Below are positions 44,866 through 54,010 of a stretch of DNA of 64,000 nt, piece after piece. Location of the stretch: positions 181,266 through 245,265 of the forward strand of contig NZ_LT629841.1 of assembly GCF_900106785.1 (NCBI RefSeq). The letters run 5' to 3'. Below the pieces are notes generated by a model. That model saw only the letters and a program-made list of their open reading frames with translations. It had not been told where the DNA came from and did no database searches. Position 1 is the stretch's first letter. Each line of letters starts with the position of its first letter. This DNA is from Prevotellamassilia timonensis (GTDB lineage Bacteria > Bacteroidota > Bacteroidia > Bacteroidales > Bacteroidaceae). Position numbers and translations under genes: made by a program.

Positions 44866-44910
44866 TCACGCTGCTGTACAGAGGTTTACTAACGAGACTC
44901 TGAAAAGCTT

Positions 44911-44950
44911 AATCCCGCCCAACACTGATGTGTCGGAGCGGGATTTTTTG
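44911..44950 (+). terminator. Terminator of rpsO
   Basis: AATCCCGC pairs with GCGGGATT, followed by TTTTTTG, 45 bases after the stop. Confidence 0.9.
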
Positions 44951-44955
44951 TGCTC

Positions 44956-45048
44956 GCTTGCCAATGGGGTAATGGGGCAATGAGGGCAATGAGATAATGT
45001 GCTAATATGCTAATTGGCACATTAGCATATTACCCCATTAGCATATAA
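44956..45048. repeat. TAATATGCTAAT-type short repeats
   Basis: Repeated AATGGGG/AATGAGG steps lead into AATGTGCTAATATGC and its inverted copy GCACATTAGCATATTA, making a hairpin. The same words occur in direct array at 61440-61521. Confidence 0.6.
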
Positions 45049-45051
45049 CGC

Positions 45052-45093
45052 AAAAAGAGTTGGCCTTGCACCGGGGTGCAGAGCCAACTCTTT
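45052..45093 (-). terminator. Terminator of pckA
   Basis: AAAAAGAGTTGGC (45052-45064) and GCCAACTCTTT (45083-45093) form a stem; read on the minus strand it is followed by TTTTTG. It lies about 45 bases after the pckA stop. Confidence 0.85.
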
Positions 45094-45136
45094 GAGTTGT
45101 TATGCTTTAAGCTTAGAACTTATTTAAGCCGCACGA

Positions 45137-46741
45137 TTAGAGCTGGGGACCAGCAGCAACGAGAGCCTTACCAGCTTCGTTGGTTTCGTACTTCTTGAAG
45201 TTCTTGATGAAGCGTGCAGCGAGGTCCTTAGCCTTCTCTTCCCATACTGAAGCGTCAGCGTAAGTGTCGCGAGGATCGAGGATCTTAGGATCAACGCCGG
45301 GGAGTTCAGTAGGAACAACGAAGTCGAAGTAAGGAACAGTCTTGGTAGGAGCCTTGTCGATAGAACCATCGAGGATAGCGTCGATGATACCACGTGTATC
45401 GCGGATAGAGATACGCTTGCCTGAACCATTCCAACCAGTGTTTACGAGGTAAGCCTTGGCACCGTTCTTTTCCATCTTCTTAACGAGTTCCTGAGCGTAC
45501 TTGGTGGGGTGCAATTCGAGGAATGCCTGGCCGAAGCAAGCTGAGAAAGTAGGAGTAGGCTCGGTGATACCACGTTCAGTACCAGCCAACTTGGCAGTAA
45601 AGCCAGAGAGGAAGTAGTACTGAGCCTGAGCCTCAGAGAGGATAGATACAGGAGGAAGTACACCGAAGGCATCGGCAGAGAGCATGATAACCTGCTTTGC
45701 AGCGGGGCCCTTGCTGATAGGCTTAACGATGTTGTTGATGTGGTAGATAGGATAGCTTACACGAGTGTTTTCAGTTACAGTCTTGTCAGCGAAGTCAATC
45801 TTGCCGTTAGCATCAACAGTTACGTTCTCGAGGAGTGCGTCACGCTTGATAGCGCCGTAGATATCGGGCTCGCTTTCCTTGTCGAGGTTGATAACCTTTG
45901 CGTAGCAACCACCTTCGTAGTTGAACACACCGTTGTCGTCCCAGCCGTGTTCGTCGTCACCGATGAGCTTACGCTTCGGGTCGGTAGAGAGGGTAGTCTT
46001 ACCAGTACCTGAAAGGCCGAAGAAGATGGCAGAGCTTGTCTCTTCCATGTTGGTGTTAGCAGAGCAGTGCATAGAAGCGATGCCCTTGAGGGGGTTGTAG
46101 TAGTTCATCATTGAGAACATACCCTTCTTCATTTCACCACCGTACCAAGTGTTGATGATAACCTGCTCGCGGCTTGTGATGTTGAATACAACGGCAGTTT
46201 CTGAGTTGAGGCCGAGTTCCTTGTAGTTAGTTACCTTAGCCTTTGATGCGTTGTAAACGATGAAGTCAGGTTCGAAGCTCTCAAGTTCTTCCTTTGAAGG
46301 ACGGATGAACATGTTAGTTACGAAGTGAGCCTGCCAAGCAACTTCAACGATGAAGCGCACAGACATGCGAGTTTCCTTGTTGGCACCACAGAAACCATCT
46401 ACTACGAAGAGACGCTTGTTAGAGAGCTCTTTCTTAGCGATTTCCTTAACGGCTGCCCAAGCCTCCTGTGAAGCAGGCTTGTTGTCGTTGGGATATTCGG
46501 GAGTAGTCCACCACACTGTGTCCTTTGAGTTCTCGTCCATTACGATGAACTTGTCCTTAGGAGAACGGCCAGTGTAGATACCTGTCATTACGTTAACAGC
46601 GCCGAGTTCAGTTTCCTGACCCTTTTCAAAACCTTCGAGACCTGCCTTGGTTTCCTCTTCGAACAACTGCTCGTATGAGGGGTTGTGAACGATCTCTGTT
46701 GCGCCGGTAATACCGTACTTGGTTAAATCTAATGTTGCCAT
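45137..46741 (-). CDS. pckA: Phosphoenolpyruvate carboxykinase (ATP)
   Basis: A 534-residue ATP-dependent PEPCK, which interconverts oxaloacetate and PEP; in Bacteroidales it runs mostly toward oxaloacetate for succinate fermentation and ATP gain. The kinase loop [12 protein letters not shown], the [11 protein letters not shown] segment and the metal-binding [13 protein letters not shown] stretch are all present. Codon choice is unusually regular (many AAG, GTT and GCT codons) compared with neighbours, which suggests high expression. A -7 box lies at 46825-46832 and a terminator at 45052-45093, so it is a single-gene unit. Confidence 0.97.
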   Translation of the reverse strand: MATLDLTKYGITGATEIVHNPSYEQLFEEETKAGLEGFEKGQETELGAVNVMTGIYTGRSPKDKFIVMDENSKDTVWWTTPEYPNDNKPASQEAWAAVKEIAKKELSNKRLFVVDGFCGANKETRMSVRFIVEVAWQAHFVTNMFIRPSKEELESFEPDFIVYNASKAKVTNYKELGLNSETAVVFNITSREQVIINTWYGGEMKKGMFSMMNYYNPLKGIASMHCSANTNMEETSSAIFFGLSGTGKTTLSTDPKRKLIGDDEHGWDDNGVFNYEGGCYAKVINLDKESEPDIYGAIKRDALLENVTVDANGKIDFADKTVTENTRVSYPIYHINNIVKPISKGPAAKQVIMLSADAFGVLPPVSILSEAQAQYYFLSGFTAKLAGTERGITEPTPTFSACFGQAFLELHPTKYAQELVKKMEKNGAKAYLVNTGWNGSGKRISIRDTRGIIDAILDGSIDKAPTKTVPYFDFVVPTELPGVDPKILDPRDTYADASVWEEKAKDLAARFIKNFKKYETNEAGKALVAAGPQL

Positions 46742-46824
46742 AATGCTTTATTAGTTAATAAAAAAAGTTTACTTGTTAGTAGGGTTAGGCAGCAGGCAGA
46801 GCAAGTGCCCGCGCTTTACCGCAG

Positions 46825-46832
46825 CAAAAGTA
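46825..46832 (-). promoter_or_regulatory. -7 box of pckA
   Basis: On the minus strand the bases read TACTTTTG, fitting TAnnTTTG, giving a leader of about 80 bases. No -33 TTG at good spacing was seen. Confidence 0.5.
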
Positions 46833-46869
46833 CGAAAATGTTGGTACAAACGAAAAGTTTTAACGCATT

Positions 46870-49512
46870 TTATTTTGCTAATTTGCTGCATTCTTCTGCG
46901 CCATTGCTGGTGCGTTCCTTGCCTTTGCTCTGGCGCCATAGCGCAAAAGCGAACAGGGCTATTATCACAGCCAGTGCTGCGTAGGCCACGCTGTTGGTGG
47001 CGGTGATGCTGGCGGGGTGGAAGGTCATGACCACCTGGTGCTTGCCGGCAGGCACCTTGAGGGCGCGCAACACATAGTTGACACGGCCCAATTCGGCGGG
47101 CTTGCCGTCGATGGTGGCGGTCCAGCCGGGGTAGTATATTTCGGAGAACACTACTACGCCGCCCTTGGGCGAGCTGATGGTGTACTTCAGGCAGTCGAGG
47201 TCGTGGGCTGTTACCTGCACGCTGCCGCTGTCGAGAGGCGAGCCGTCGAGCACGGCGCGGAACTTTTCGTCGGCCACAGCCTTGTGTTTGGTGTCAAGCC
47301 CAGTGAGGCCGGCCATTTCGGCGTCGGCATTTTTCACAAAGTTGATGTTGCTCACAAACCAGCCGTTGCCGTTGGCATAGGGGTTGAGCACCACCTGGTC
47401 GGCCTGCTTGCCAAACATAAAGTATTTGGTGTTGAGCATGTTGAGCACGGGCGATATGCTGTCGCCTTTAACCTGGCTCATGTCGCCTTGTGCATTGTTC
47501 ACAGCATTGACGAACTGCTGCAGCTCGTTGTTGAGCTGGCGGTCGATAAGGTCCTGATAGCGGTGCAATTTGGCTGCGTGGTAGCCGCCAATGCTGTGGT
47601 GGTAGTATGAGGTGGCGTTTGACGTTTCGTTGAACGGACTGCCGCCTGTGCCGAGATTTACCACACGGTAGTAGGTGGTGTCTTGCAGCACGCGGGCATC
47701 GGCGGGCGACTTGGTAAAGTTCTCCTCCATTACCGACTCCTCGGTGAACGAGTCATTGTTGAGGTAGCGCTTGTCAATCTGCCACATGTCGGCCAGGCAG
47801 ATGATGCCCAGCAGCAAGCACATGAGCCAGCCCTGCAACTTGTTGGCGGCATAGGCCCAGATAACCAATACGCCCAGCACAATGATAAAGGCTGAGCGCA
47901 AGGCGTCGGCCGAGAGTATGGCATGGTGCATAGAGGTGATGGCGGCCATATAGCGGCCCACGAGGTCGGCGGGGAAACCGGCCTGGCGCATGTAGTCGAA
48001 GGTGGTGGCGTCGCTTTGCGATATGCAGTCGCCCACCACGCCCGGGGCCAGCCAAACAAGCAGGCAGAAGCCGAGGGTGAGCACAGTGGCTACGGGCAGA
48101 CCTACCTTCTTTACCATCGGAGCCTGTTTCCAGTTGGTGAGCTGGAAGAGTTCCTTGCGCTTGCTTATTTCGTACAAACAGAGTATGGCGAGCAGCGGCA
48201 TGGTAAATTCGGCTATGACGAGGGCTGAACTTACGGTGCGGAACTTGGCGTACATGGGCAGGTGGTCGATAAAGAAGTCGGTAACGCCCACATATTTACC
48301 CCATGCAAAGAGCAGACTGAGCACGGTGGCGGCCAGCAAGGCCCACTTTACAGGGCCCTTTACATAGAACAGGCCGAGCACAAACAGGAAGCACACCAGG
48401 GCACCCACATACACGGGGCCTACGGTGAAGGGTTGTTCGCCCCAATAGAGGTTGAGACCCGGGGGAGTGGCTTGCAGTCCGCTCTGCTGGAAAACCTGCT
48501 GAGTTTGGCCGGCGCACTGGTAAAAGTCGTCGTAGCCGGGCAAGTCCTCTACGTTTTCGCGGTCGAGGATTGACGATGAGCCGCCGCCCTTGTAGTCGGG
48601 AATGAGCAGTGTAAGGGTTTCGTCAATGCCATAGCTCCACATGGTGATGTAGTCGCGGTCGAGACCCGAGGTGGCCTTTTGTGCCGTTTGGCCCTTGGCG
48701 GGTTGTGCGGTGAGTTCGGCCTTGCCACGCATTGACTCCTGCGCATACTGGTAGGTGTGGTAAAGGTTGGGCAGGTTGGCTGCCACGCCAAGCAAGCCGG
48801 CCACTATCAGCACACCGGTGGCCTTGAGCCAGCTGCCCATTTTGCGGCGCACAATGGCGTCGACGAGGTAGGCCACTGCCATAAAGGCCATGACAAAGAT
48901 GAAGTAGTACGACATCTGTATGTGGTTGCTCACCACCTGCAGGGCCGTAAATAGGGCTGTAACAGCACCGCCCCACAAATATTTGCCGCGGTAGCACAGC
49001 ACCAAACCGCCTATGGTGGGCGGTATGAAAGCAAGGGTCATCACCTTCCAGAGGTGGCCGGCGGCAATGATAATGAGGAAGTAGGACGAGAAGGCCCACA
49101 ATATGGCGCCTAACGCTGCCAGATAGGGCTTAAAGTTGAATGCGCGCAGCAGAATGTAGAAGCCGAGCAAATAAACGAACAGGAAACTGATGGCCGGAAA
49201 CCAGTAGATGGTGCCAAGGCCAAAGGTGTAGCCCACCTTGTTGAGGGTATCGGTGGCACTGTACGAGGGGGCAGTCTGATAGGTGGGCATGCCGCTGAAT
49301 ATGGCATTCGACCAACGGCTCACCTCGCCACCATGGTGCTGCTTATACTGCACCTGCTCCTGCTTCAGGCCCTCGGCGGCCACACTGTCGTGTCCACCCA
49401 ATACCAGGCCCTCGCTCATAGGGGTGAAGAAGTAGGCTATGCTGATAGCCAGGAATATGAGCACCGCCACGAGGTCGGGTGCTGCCTTCTTCATGATGTT
49501 TGAGAAATTCAT
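46870..49512 (-). CDS. YfhO-family multi-spanning membrane protein
   Basis: An 880-residue membrane protein matching YfhO: an N-terminal hydrophobic helix (APDLVAVLIFLAISIAYFFTP), many further helices through about residue 560, then a periplasmic C-terminal domain with FSEIYYPGWTATIDGKPA and VPAGKHQVVMTFHP, and a last helix near 855. YfhO of Bacillus is linked to glycosylation of lipoteichoic acid; in Bacteroidota the role is presumed cell-surface glycan transfer (GT-C fold) but is not proven. Transcribed from the same strand as the transporter upstream; 128 bases separate it from pckA. Confidence 0.88.
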   Translation of the reverse strand: MNFSNIMKKAAPDLVAVLIFLAISIAYFFTPMSEGLVLGGHDSVAAEGLKQEQVQYKQHHGGEVSRWSNAIFSGMPTYQTAPSYSATDTLNKVGYTFGLGTIYWFPAISFLFVYLLGFYILLRAFNFKPYLAALGAILWAFSSYFLIIIAAGHLWKVMTLAFIPPTIGGLVLCYRGKYLWGGAVTALFTALQVVSNHIQMSYYFIFVMAFMAVAYLVDAIVRRKMGSWLKATGVLIVAGLLGVAANLPNLYHTYQYAQESMRGKAELTAQPAKGQTAQKATSGLDRDYITMWSYGIDETLTLLIPDYKGGGSSSILDRENVEDLPGYDDFYQCAGQTQQVFQQSGLQATPPGLNLYWGEQPFTVGPVYVGALVCFLFVLGLFYVKGPVKWALLAATVLSLLFAWGKYVGVTDFFIDHLPMYAKFRTVSSALVIAEFTMPLLAILCLYEISKRKELFQLTNWKQAPMVKKVGLPVATVLTLGFCLLVWLAPGVVGDCISQSDATTFDYMRQAGFPADLVGRYMAAITSMHHAILSADALRSAFIIVLGVLVIWAYAANKLQGWLMCLLLGIICLADMWQIDKRYLNNDSFTEESVMEENFTKSPADARVLQDTTYYRVVNLGTGGSPFNETSNATSYYHHSIGGYHAAKLHRYQDLIDRQLNNELQQFVNAVNNAQGDMSQVKGDSISPVLNMLNTKYFMFGKQADQVVLNPYANGNGWFVSNINFVKNADAEMAGLTGLDTKHKAVADEKFRAVLDGSPLDSGSVQVTAHDLDCLKYTISSPKGGVVVFSEIYYPGWTATIDGKPAELGRVNYVLRALKVPAGKHQVVMTFHPASITATNSVAYAALAVIIALFAFALWRQSKGKERTSNGAEECSKLAK

Positions 49513-49554
49513 TATATAGATGTGTGTTTAATTGATGACAGTTGTTGTTTTGGG

Positions 49555-49700
49555 TTAGGGGGTTAGCGGGTTAGGGGGTTAAAAAGTAACTTTCTCAACT
49601 TTTACGAACTGGGCAAGCAGCGGTAATCTTTTAACCCATTAACCCGCTAACCCATTTAACCTCCTACCCCCCTAACCTCATAACACCCTCTAACCCATCA
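49555..49700. repeat. GTTAGG/CTAACC array with AGTAACTTT...GGTAATCTTTTAACC centre
   Basis: Left arm: repeated GGGTTAGCGGGTTAGG steps; centre: GGTTAAAAAGTAACTTT and GGTAATCTTTTAACCCA; right arm: CATTAACCCGCTAACCC steps. The same order occurs at 63800-63990, in the same orientation and with the same centre. Confidence 0.8.
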
Positions 49701-49705
49701 CCCCC

Positions 49706-51364
49706 TCACACCCACAGCATGACGATGAGCTGCGCAATGATTACGCGCAAAAACATACCGAGAGGGTATACGGTGGCGTAGGCCACAGAAGCCTTGTCGT
49801 TGCCGGGCAGCGAGTCGTTGACATACTCCAGGGCAATAGGGTTGGCCATGGCGCCACAGAGCATGCCTGCCGTGGTGGCATAGCTGCGTTTGTAACACAC
49901 CACGCCCACTATGCTCATGATGATAACCGGCACCAGGGTGATAACCATGGCAATGCCTATCCACCACAAAGCTTGCGGCTGCATGACGGTGGCAAGGAAG
50001 TCCTTGCCCGCATCAAGCCCCAAGCAGGCCAGATACATTGACAAACCCAACGAGCGCAACATCAGGTTGGCACTCGTGGTGGTGTAGGCCACCATGTGGA
50101 AACGTGGACCAAAGGCGCCAATGAGTATGCCCATCACAATGGGACCGCCCGCCAAACCGAGCGTGACGGGAAACTTTATGCCGGGCACAAACACTGGGAT
50201 ACTGCCCAACAGCAAACCCAGCACAATGCCTATGAATATGGTCACCATATTAGGCTCGTCAAGGCGTTTCACCACATTACCCAGTTCGGTAGCCACGCGC
50301 TTTATGCTCTCAGCCTCGCCTACCACCGTCACACGGTCGCCCATGCGCAGTGTCAGGTTAGGGGTAGCCACGAGTTGTATGCCCGAGCGTTGCACACGGC
50401 TCACATTCACGCCGTAGCGGTTGCGCAGTTGCAAGTCGCCCAAGTGTCGTCCGTTAATGCTGGCTTGCGTAATGAGTATGCGTTGCGATATAAGTTTTGA
50501 GTCGAGCGCGTTCCAGTCCACATCGTTGCGGTTCCAGTTCGTTTCATCGCGCTGACCAAAGTATATGGTGAGCTGCGCCACCTGCCGCTGATGCGTGATA
50601 ACAAGTATGCGGTCGCCGTTTTCGAGTCGTGTGTCGGCATTGGGCAGTATCACCTTGCCATCGCGCCACAAGCGCGACACCACGAATTTACTTTCGTCCA
50701 TGCCGCTTATCTCGCCCAGGGTGTGGCCAAACACGGCCGGGTTGCACACCAGGAACGAGGCTATAAAAGCCTCATCGTCGTTATTGTCGTCGCTCGCCTT
50801 TTCGTGGCGTGAGAGCCAGCCCTTCACCAGCAGCAGGGCCACAATCACGCCCACCATGCCAAAGGCATACGTCACAGCACAGCTCAGGGCCGCACCCGAG
50901 GCTGGCATGTTGCACTGCTTGAGCGTTTGTTGAGCCGCACCGAGTGCCGGAGTGTTGGTAGTGGCGCCACACAGCACGCCCATCATGTCGGGCAAAGGCA
51001 GCAGTCCGGTCCAGCCCGGCACAAGTGCCAGCACCGTGCCCAGCACCACCACACCAAGTGCCAACAGGTTGAGTGTGGTACCGCCCTTGCGGAAGGTGCT
51101 CATAAAGCCCGGACCCACCTGCAAGCCCAATGTGTATACAAACAGTATCAAGCCAAAGCTTTCGGCATAGTTCAGCATCTGGCTGTCGACCTTCAAACCT
51201 GCGGCTCCGGCCAATATGCCGAAAAAGAACACGTAGGTGACGCCAAGACTGATACCACGTATGCGCCACTTGCTCAGAGCCAGTCCGAGCGCGCATATCA
51301 GGCAAATAATAATGACAGCCTGTATGGCTGATGGTATTTCAAAAAGCGTTGTTAACCAATTCAT
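49706..51364 (-). CDS. AspT/YidE-family putative transporter
   Basis: A 552-residue membrane protein: five or six helices at the start (AIQAVIIICLICALGLALS and following to about 190), two TrkA-C (RCK_C) domains about 205-370 (each with a GRHLGDLQLRNRYGVNVSRVQR-type motif), then five or six helices to the end, including ITLVPVIIMSIVGVVCYKRSYATTAGMLCGAMANP. This is the aspartate:alanine antiporter-like fold (AspT, YidE). The substrate is unknown; dicarboxylate or amino-acid exchange is likely (inferred). Its promoter region is duplicated (51403-51545). Confidence 0.87.
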   Translation of the reverse strand: MNWLTTLFEIPSAIQAVIIICLICALGLALSKWRIRGISLGVTYVFFFGILAGAAGLKVDSQMLNYAESFGLILFVYTLGLQVGPGFMSTFRKGGTTLNLLALGVVVLGTVLALVPGWTGLLPLPDMMGVLCGATTNTPALGAAQQTLKQCNMPASGAALSCAVTYAFGMVGVIVALLLVKGWLSRHEKASDDNNDDEAFIASFLVCNPAVFGHTLGEISGMDESKFVVSRLWRDGKVILPNADTRLENGDRILVITHQRQVAQLTIYFGQRDETNWNRNDVDWNALDSKLISQRILITQASINGRHLGDLQLRNRYGVNVSRVQRSGIQLVATPNLTLRMGDRVTVVGEAESIKRVATELGNVVKRLDEPNMVTIFIGIVLGLLLGSIPVFVPGIKFPVTLGLAGGPIVMGILIGAFGPRFHMVAYTTTSANLMLRSLGLSMYLACLGLDAGKDFLATVMQPQALWWIGIAMVITLVPVIIMSIVGVVCYKRSYATTAGMLCGAMANPIALEYVNDSLPGNDKASVAYATVYPLGMFLRVIIAQLIVMLWV

Positions 51365-51401
51365 GGTCTGGTATATAATGTGTGTTGGGTTGATTTGGCG
51401 A

Positions 51402-51432
51402 CAAAGTTAGTGCAAACCGAATGCAGTGCAAA
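51402..51432 (-). promoter_or_regulatory. Promoter of the AspT-like gene
   Basis: Minus strand: TTTG (51429-51432), a 19-base spacer holding GCATTCGGTTTGCAC, then TAACTTTG (51402-51409). A full -33/-7 match, 38 bases before the start at 51364. Confidence 0.75.
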
Positions 51433-51545
51433 GCGAAAGAGGGACTTTTTCGCTTTGCACTGCTGAGGTGCAGCCTAACTTGGACGAAGTAAAAGTTAGT
51501 GCAAACCGAATGCAGTGCAAAGCGAAAGAGGGACTTTTTCGCTTT
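51403..51545 (-). repeat. Tandem promoter array, two 89-bp units
   Basis: A 54-base stretch at 51403-51456 recurs identically at 51492-51545. It contains the promoter and a hairpin (GCAAAGCGAAA with TTTTTCGCTTTG). In the upstream copy the -7 box is altered to TAACTTTT. The core TTCGGTTTGCACTAACTTTG is the same as in the arrays at 12071-12264 and 37052-37257. Confidence 0.85.
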
Positions 51546-52236
51546 ATTGCCGCTTAGCGCGGAAGACATAAGAATATAAGTTGCAGCGTGTGTTAGCCGC
51601 TAACGCGGAATACATAAGAACATAAGAACAAAAGAACATAAGATATGACGTTTGTGTTAGCCGCTTACCGCGGGAACATAAGAACATAAGCTACATAAGT
51701 AACATATAAGGCCGCTGCGCGACTGACGGCCACGGACTAACGTCCGGGTGGCCTCAAGAAACATAAGGGCTGACACCGTAGCGTGGATTGGCAGCCGCTA
51801 ACGCGGTAAACATAAGAACATAAGGACATAAGGACATAAGGGCTGACGCCGTAGTATTACATATAATAACGCTACGGCGTCAGCCCTTATGTTTCTTGAG
51901 GCCACCCGGACGATAGTCCGTGGCCGTCAGCCGCGCAGCGGCCTTATATGTTTCTTATGTAGCTTATGTTACTTATGTCTCCCGCGCTAAGCGGCAAGCA
52001 CGAACGTTATCTTCTGTTCTTATGTGTCCTTATGTCTCCCGCGTTAGCGGCTGTCAAGCCACGCTACGGCGTCAGCCCTTATGTCTCTTGAGGCCACCCG
52101 GACGATAGTCCGTGGCCGTCAGCCGCGCAGCGGCCTTATATGTTTCTTATGTAGCTTATGTTCTTATGTCTCCGCGGTAAGCGGCTAACACAAACGATAT
52201 ATCTTATGTCCTTCTGTCTTCCGCGCTAAGCGGCAA
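51546..52236. repeat. Nested palindrome element of CCGCTAACGCGG and ACATAAG units (copy 1)
   Basis: About 690 bp with ends ATTGCCGCTTAGCGCGGAAG and its inverted copy at 52207-52236. Inside are CCGC-TAAC-GCGG-type hairpins, runs of ACATAAG, a block GGCCGCTGCGCG...GACGGCCACGGACTAACGTCC, and GGGCTGACGCCGTAGCG, in direct order on the left and inverted on the right; the right half contains the mirror block twice. Copies at 57194-57594 and 61522-62013. No gene in this 1000-base gap. Confidence 0.9.
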
Positions 52237-52314
52237 TAAGTATTAGCGGCTGCTTACTCCCCACCGTCACACATTCGTCACACAATCTTAAACACTTTCG
52301 TAACACCAGCATAA

Positions 52315-52322
52315 TACCTTTG
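52315..52322 (+). promoter_or_regulatory. -7 box of the phosphate-scavenging operon
   Basis: TACCTTTG, 43 bases before ATG 52366, right after the palindrome element. No clear -33 TTG. Confidence 0.5.
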
Positions 52323-52365
52323 CACCCGTAATAACAAACTACTGACATAACCAACACACTACACA

Positions 52366-53982
52366 ATGAAACTAAAGACATTGCTATTCATCGCCGCCTC
52401 AGCCCTGACCTGCACCATGGCCAAAGCCGGACAACAAGTGGCACGCCCCAAACTGGTGGTGGGACTTGTGATAGACCAAATGCGTTGGGACTACCTGTAC
52501 CGCTACATGCCACACTACGGCGAGGGAGGTTTCAAACGTCTGCTCAACCAAGGCTATAGCTGCGAAAATACACGCATACCCTATGTGCCGTCTGTCACAG
52601 CCATAGGCCACACGTGCATCTACACCGGCTCGGTGCCAAGCATTCACGGCATTGCCGGAAATAACTTTGTAAAGAACGGTCAAAAGGTGTACTGCACCGA
52701 CGATGCCACAGTGCGTCCCGTGGGCACGACAAGCAAGGCAGGCTATATGTCACCACGCAACCTGTGGGTAACTACCATTGGCGACGAACTGCGCATGGCC
52801 ACCAACGACCAAGCCAAGGTGGTGGGCGTAGCCCTGAAGGACCGCTCCTCCATTCTGCCGGCCGGCCACAATCCCAATGGTGCTTACTGGTTCGACGATG
52901 CCACGGGATGCTTTATTACAAGCACTTACTACACCAGCAAACTGCCCGCATGGGTTAAGGCGTTCAACGCACAGAAACTGGCCGACAAATATCTGTCGGC
53001 ACCATGGAACGCGCTACTCGACAAGAAAGCCTACACGCAGAGTACTGCCGACCGCACAAATTATGAAGACGGCATACAACCGGGCGTGGAGGCCACGCTG
53101 CCGCTCAACCTGCCCGCACTGCGCAAGCAATATGGCTACGGCATACTGCGCCACACGCCTTTTGGCAACACCATCACGCTCGACATGGCCAAAGCGGCCA
53201 TTGAGGGCGAAGCCCTTGGCACCGACAGTGTGACCGACCTGCTGGCCGTGAGCTGCTCGAGCACCGACTACATAGGGCACCAGGTGGGCACCAATGCCGT
53301 TGAGATTGAGGACACTTACCTGCGCCTCGACCGCGACATTGCCGCTTTTCTCGACTATCTTGACCAAAAGGTGGGACGCGGCGAATACCTGATATTTCTG
53401 TCGGCCGACCACGGTGCGTCGAACAATGCACTCTACCTTACCGACCGCCGCATTCCTGCCGGCAGCTGGGACAGCGATGGGGCTAAAAGGTACCTGAACG
53501 AGGCGGTGAACGCTGCCGTACACACAAGCGGCAATGTGGTGAGCCACGTGATGAACAACCAGGTGTTTTTCGACCGCAAGGCCATTGCAGCCCAAGGGCT
53601 TGACTTTGACCGCATAGAGGCGGCTGCAGTGCAGCGTCTTGAACAGGACTCGGCGGTGCTCTATGCCGTAGACATGGCCAAAACGGCTACATCGGCTCTG
53701 CCCGACGAGGTGAAATTCCGCATTATCAACGGCTACAACCGCGAGCGCAGCGGCGATGTGCAGATTGTGCTGAAACCGGGCTTCTCGGCTCACGGTCTTA
53801 AAGGTACCGACCATGGTACATGGAACCCCTACGACACACATATTCCGCTCGTGTTCATGGGTTGGGGAGTAACCCCCGGCGCCAGCACACGCCAGTGCTA
53901 CATGACCGACATTGCACCCACCATAGCCGCCCTGCTTCACATTCAAGCTCCCAGCGGCTGCATAGGACAACCCATTTTTTAA
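52366..53982 (+). CDS. PafA-like alkaline phosphatase (single-domain, exported)
   Basis: A 538-residue exported phosphatase of the alkaline-phosphatase superfamily, close to PafA. Signal peptide to about residue 21. Asp37 (VIDQMRWDY) is a zinc ligand, Thr78 in PSVTAIGHT is the likely nucleophile, and KDR at about 158-160 fits the phosphate-binding Lys/Arg pair of PafA. Later ligands are in STDYIGHQVG, LSADHGAS and GTDHGTWNPYDTHIPLVF. PafA removes phosphate from many monoesters without depending on phosphate starvation. It begins a three-gene set with a GDPD lipoprotein (28 bases on) and a porin. Confidence 0.9.
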   Translation: MKLKTLLFIAASALTCTMAKAGQQVARPKLVVGLVIDQMRWDYLYRYMPHYGEGGFKRLLNQGYSCENTRIPYVPSVTAIGHTCIYTGSVPSIHGIAGNNFVKNGQKVYCTDDATVRPVGTTSKAGYMSPRNLWVTTIGDELRMATNDQAKVVGVALKDRSSILPAGHNPNGAYWFDDATGCFITSTYYTSKLPAWVKAFNAQKLADKYLSAPWNALLDKKAYTQSTADRTNYEDGIQPGVEATLPLNLPALRKQYGYGILRHTPFGNTITLDMAKAAIEGEALGTDSVTDLLAVSCSSTDYIGHQVGTNAVEIEDTYLRLDRDIAAFLDYLDQKVGRGEYLIFLSADHGASNNALYLTDRRIPAGSWDSDGAKRYLNEAVNAAVHTSGNVVSHVMNNQVFFDRKAIAAQGLDFDRIEAAAVQRLEQDSAVLYAVDMAKTATSALPDEVKFRIINGYNRERSGDVQIVLKPGFSAHGLKGTDHGTWNPYDTHIPLVFMGWGVTPGASTRQCYMTDIAPTIAALLHIQAPSGCIGQPIF

Positions 53983-54010
53983 GCACACAACAACACACTA
54001 CTAATAAATA

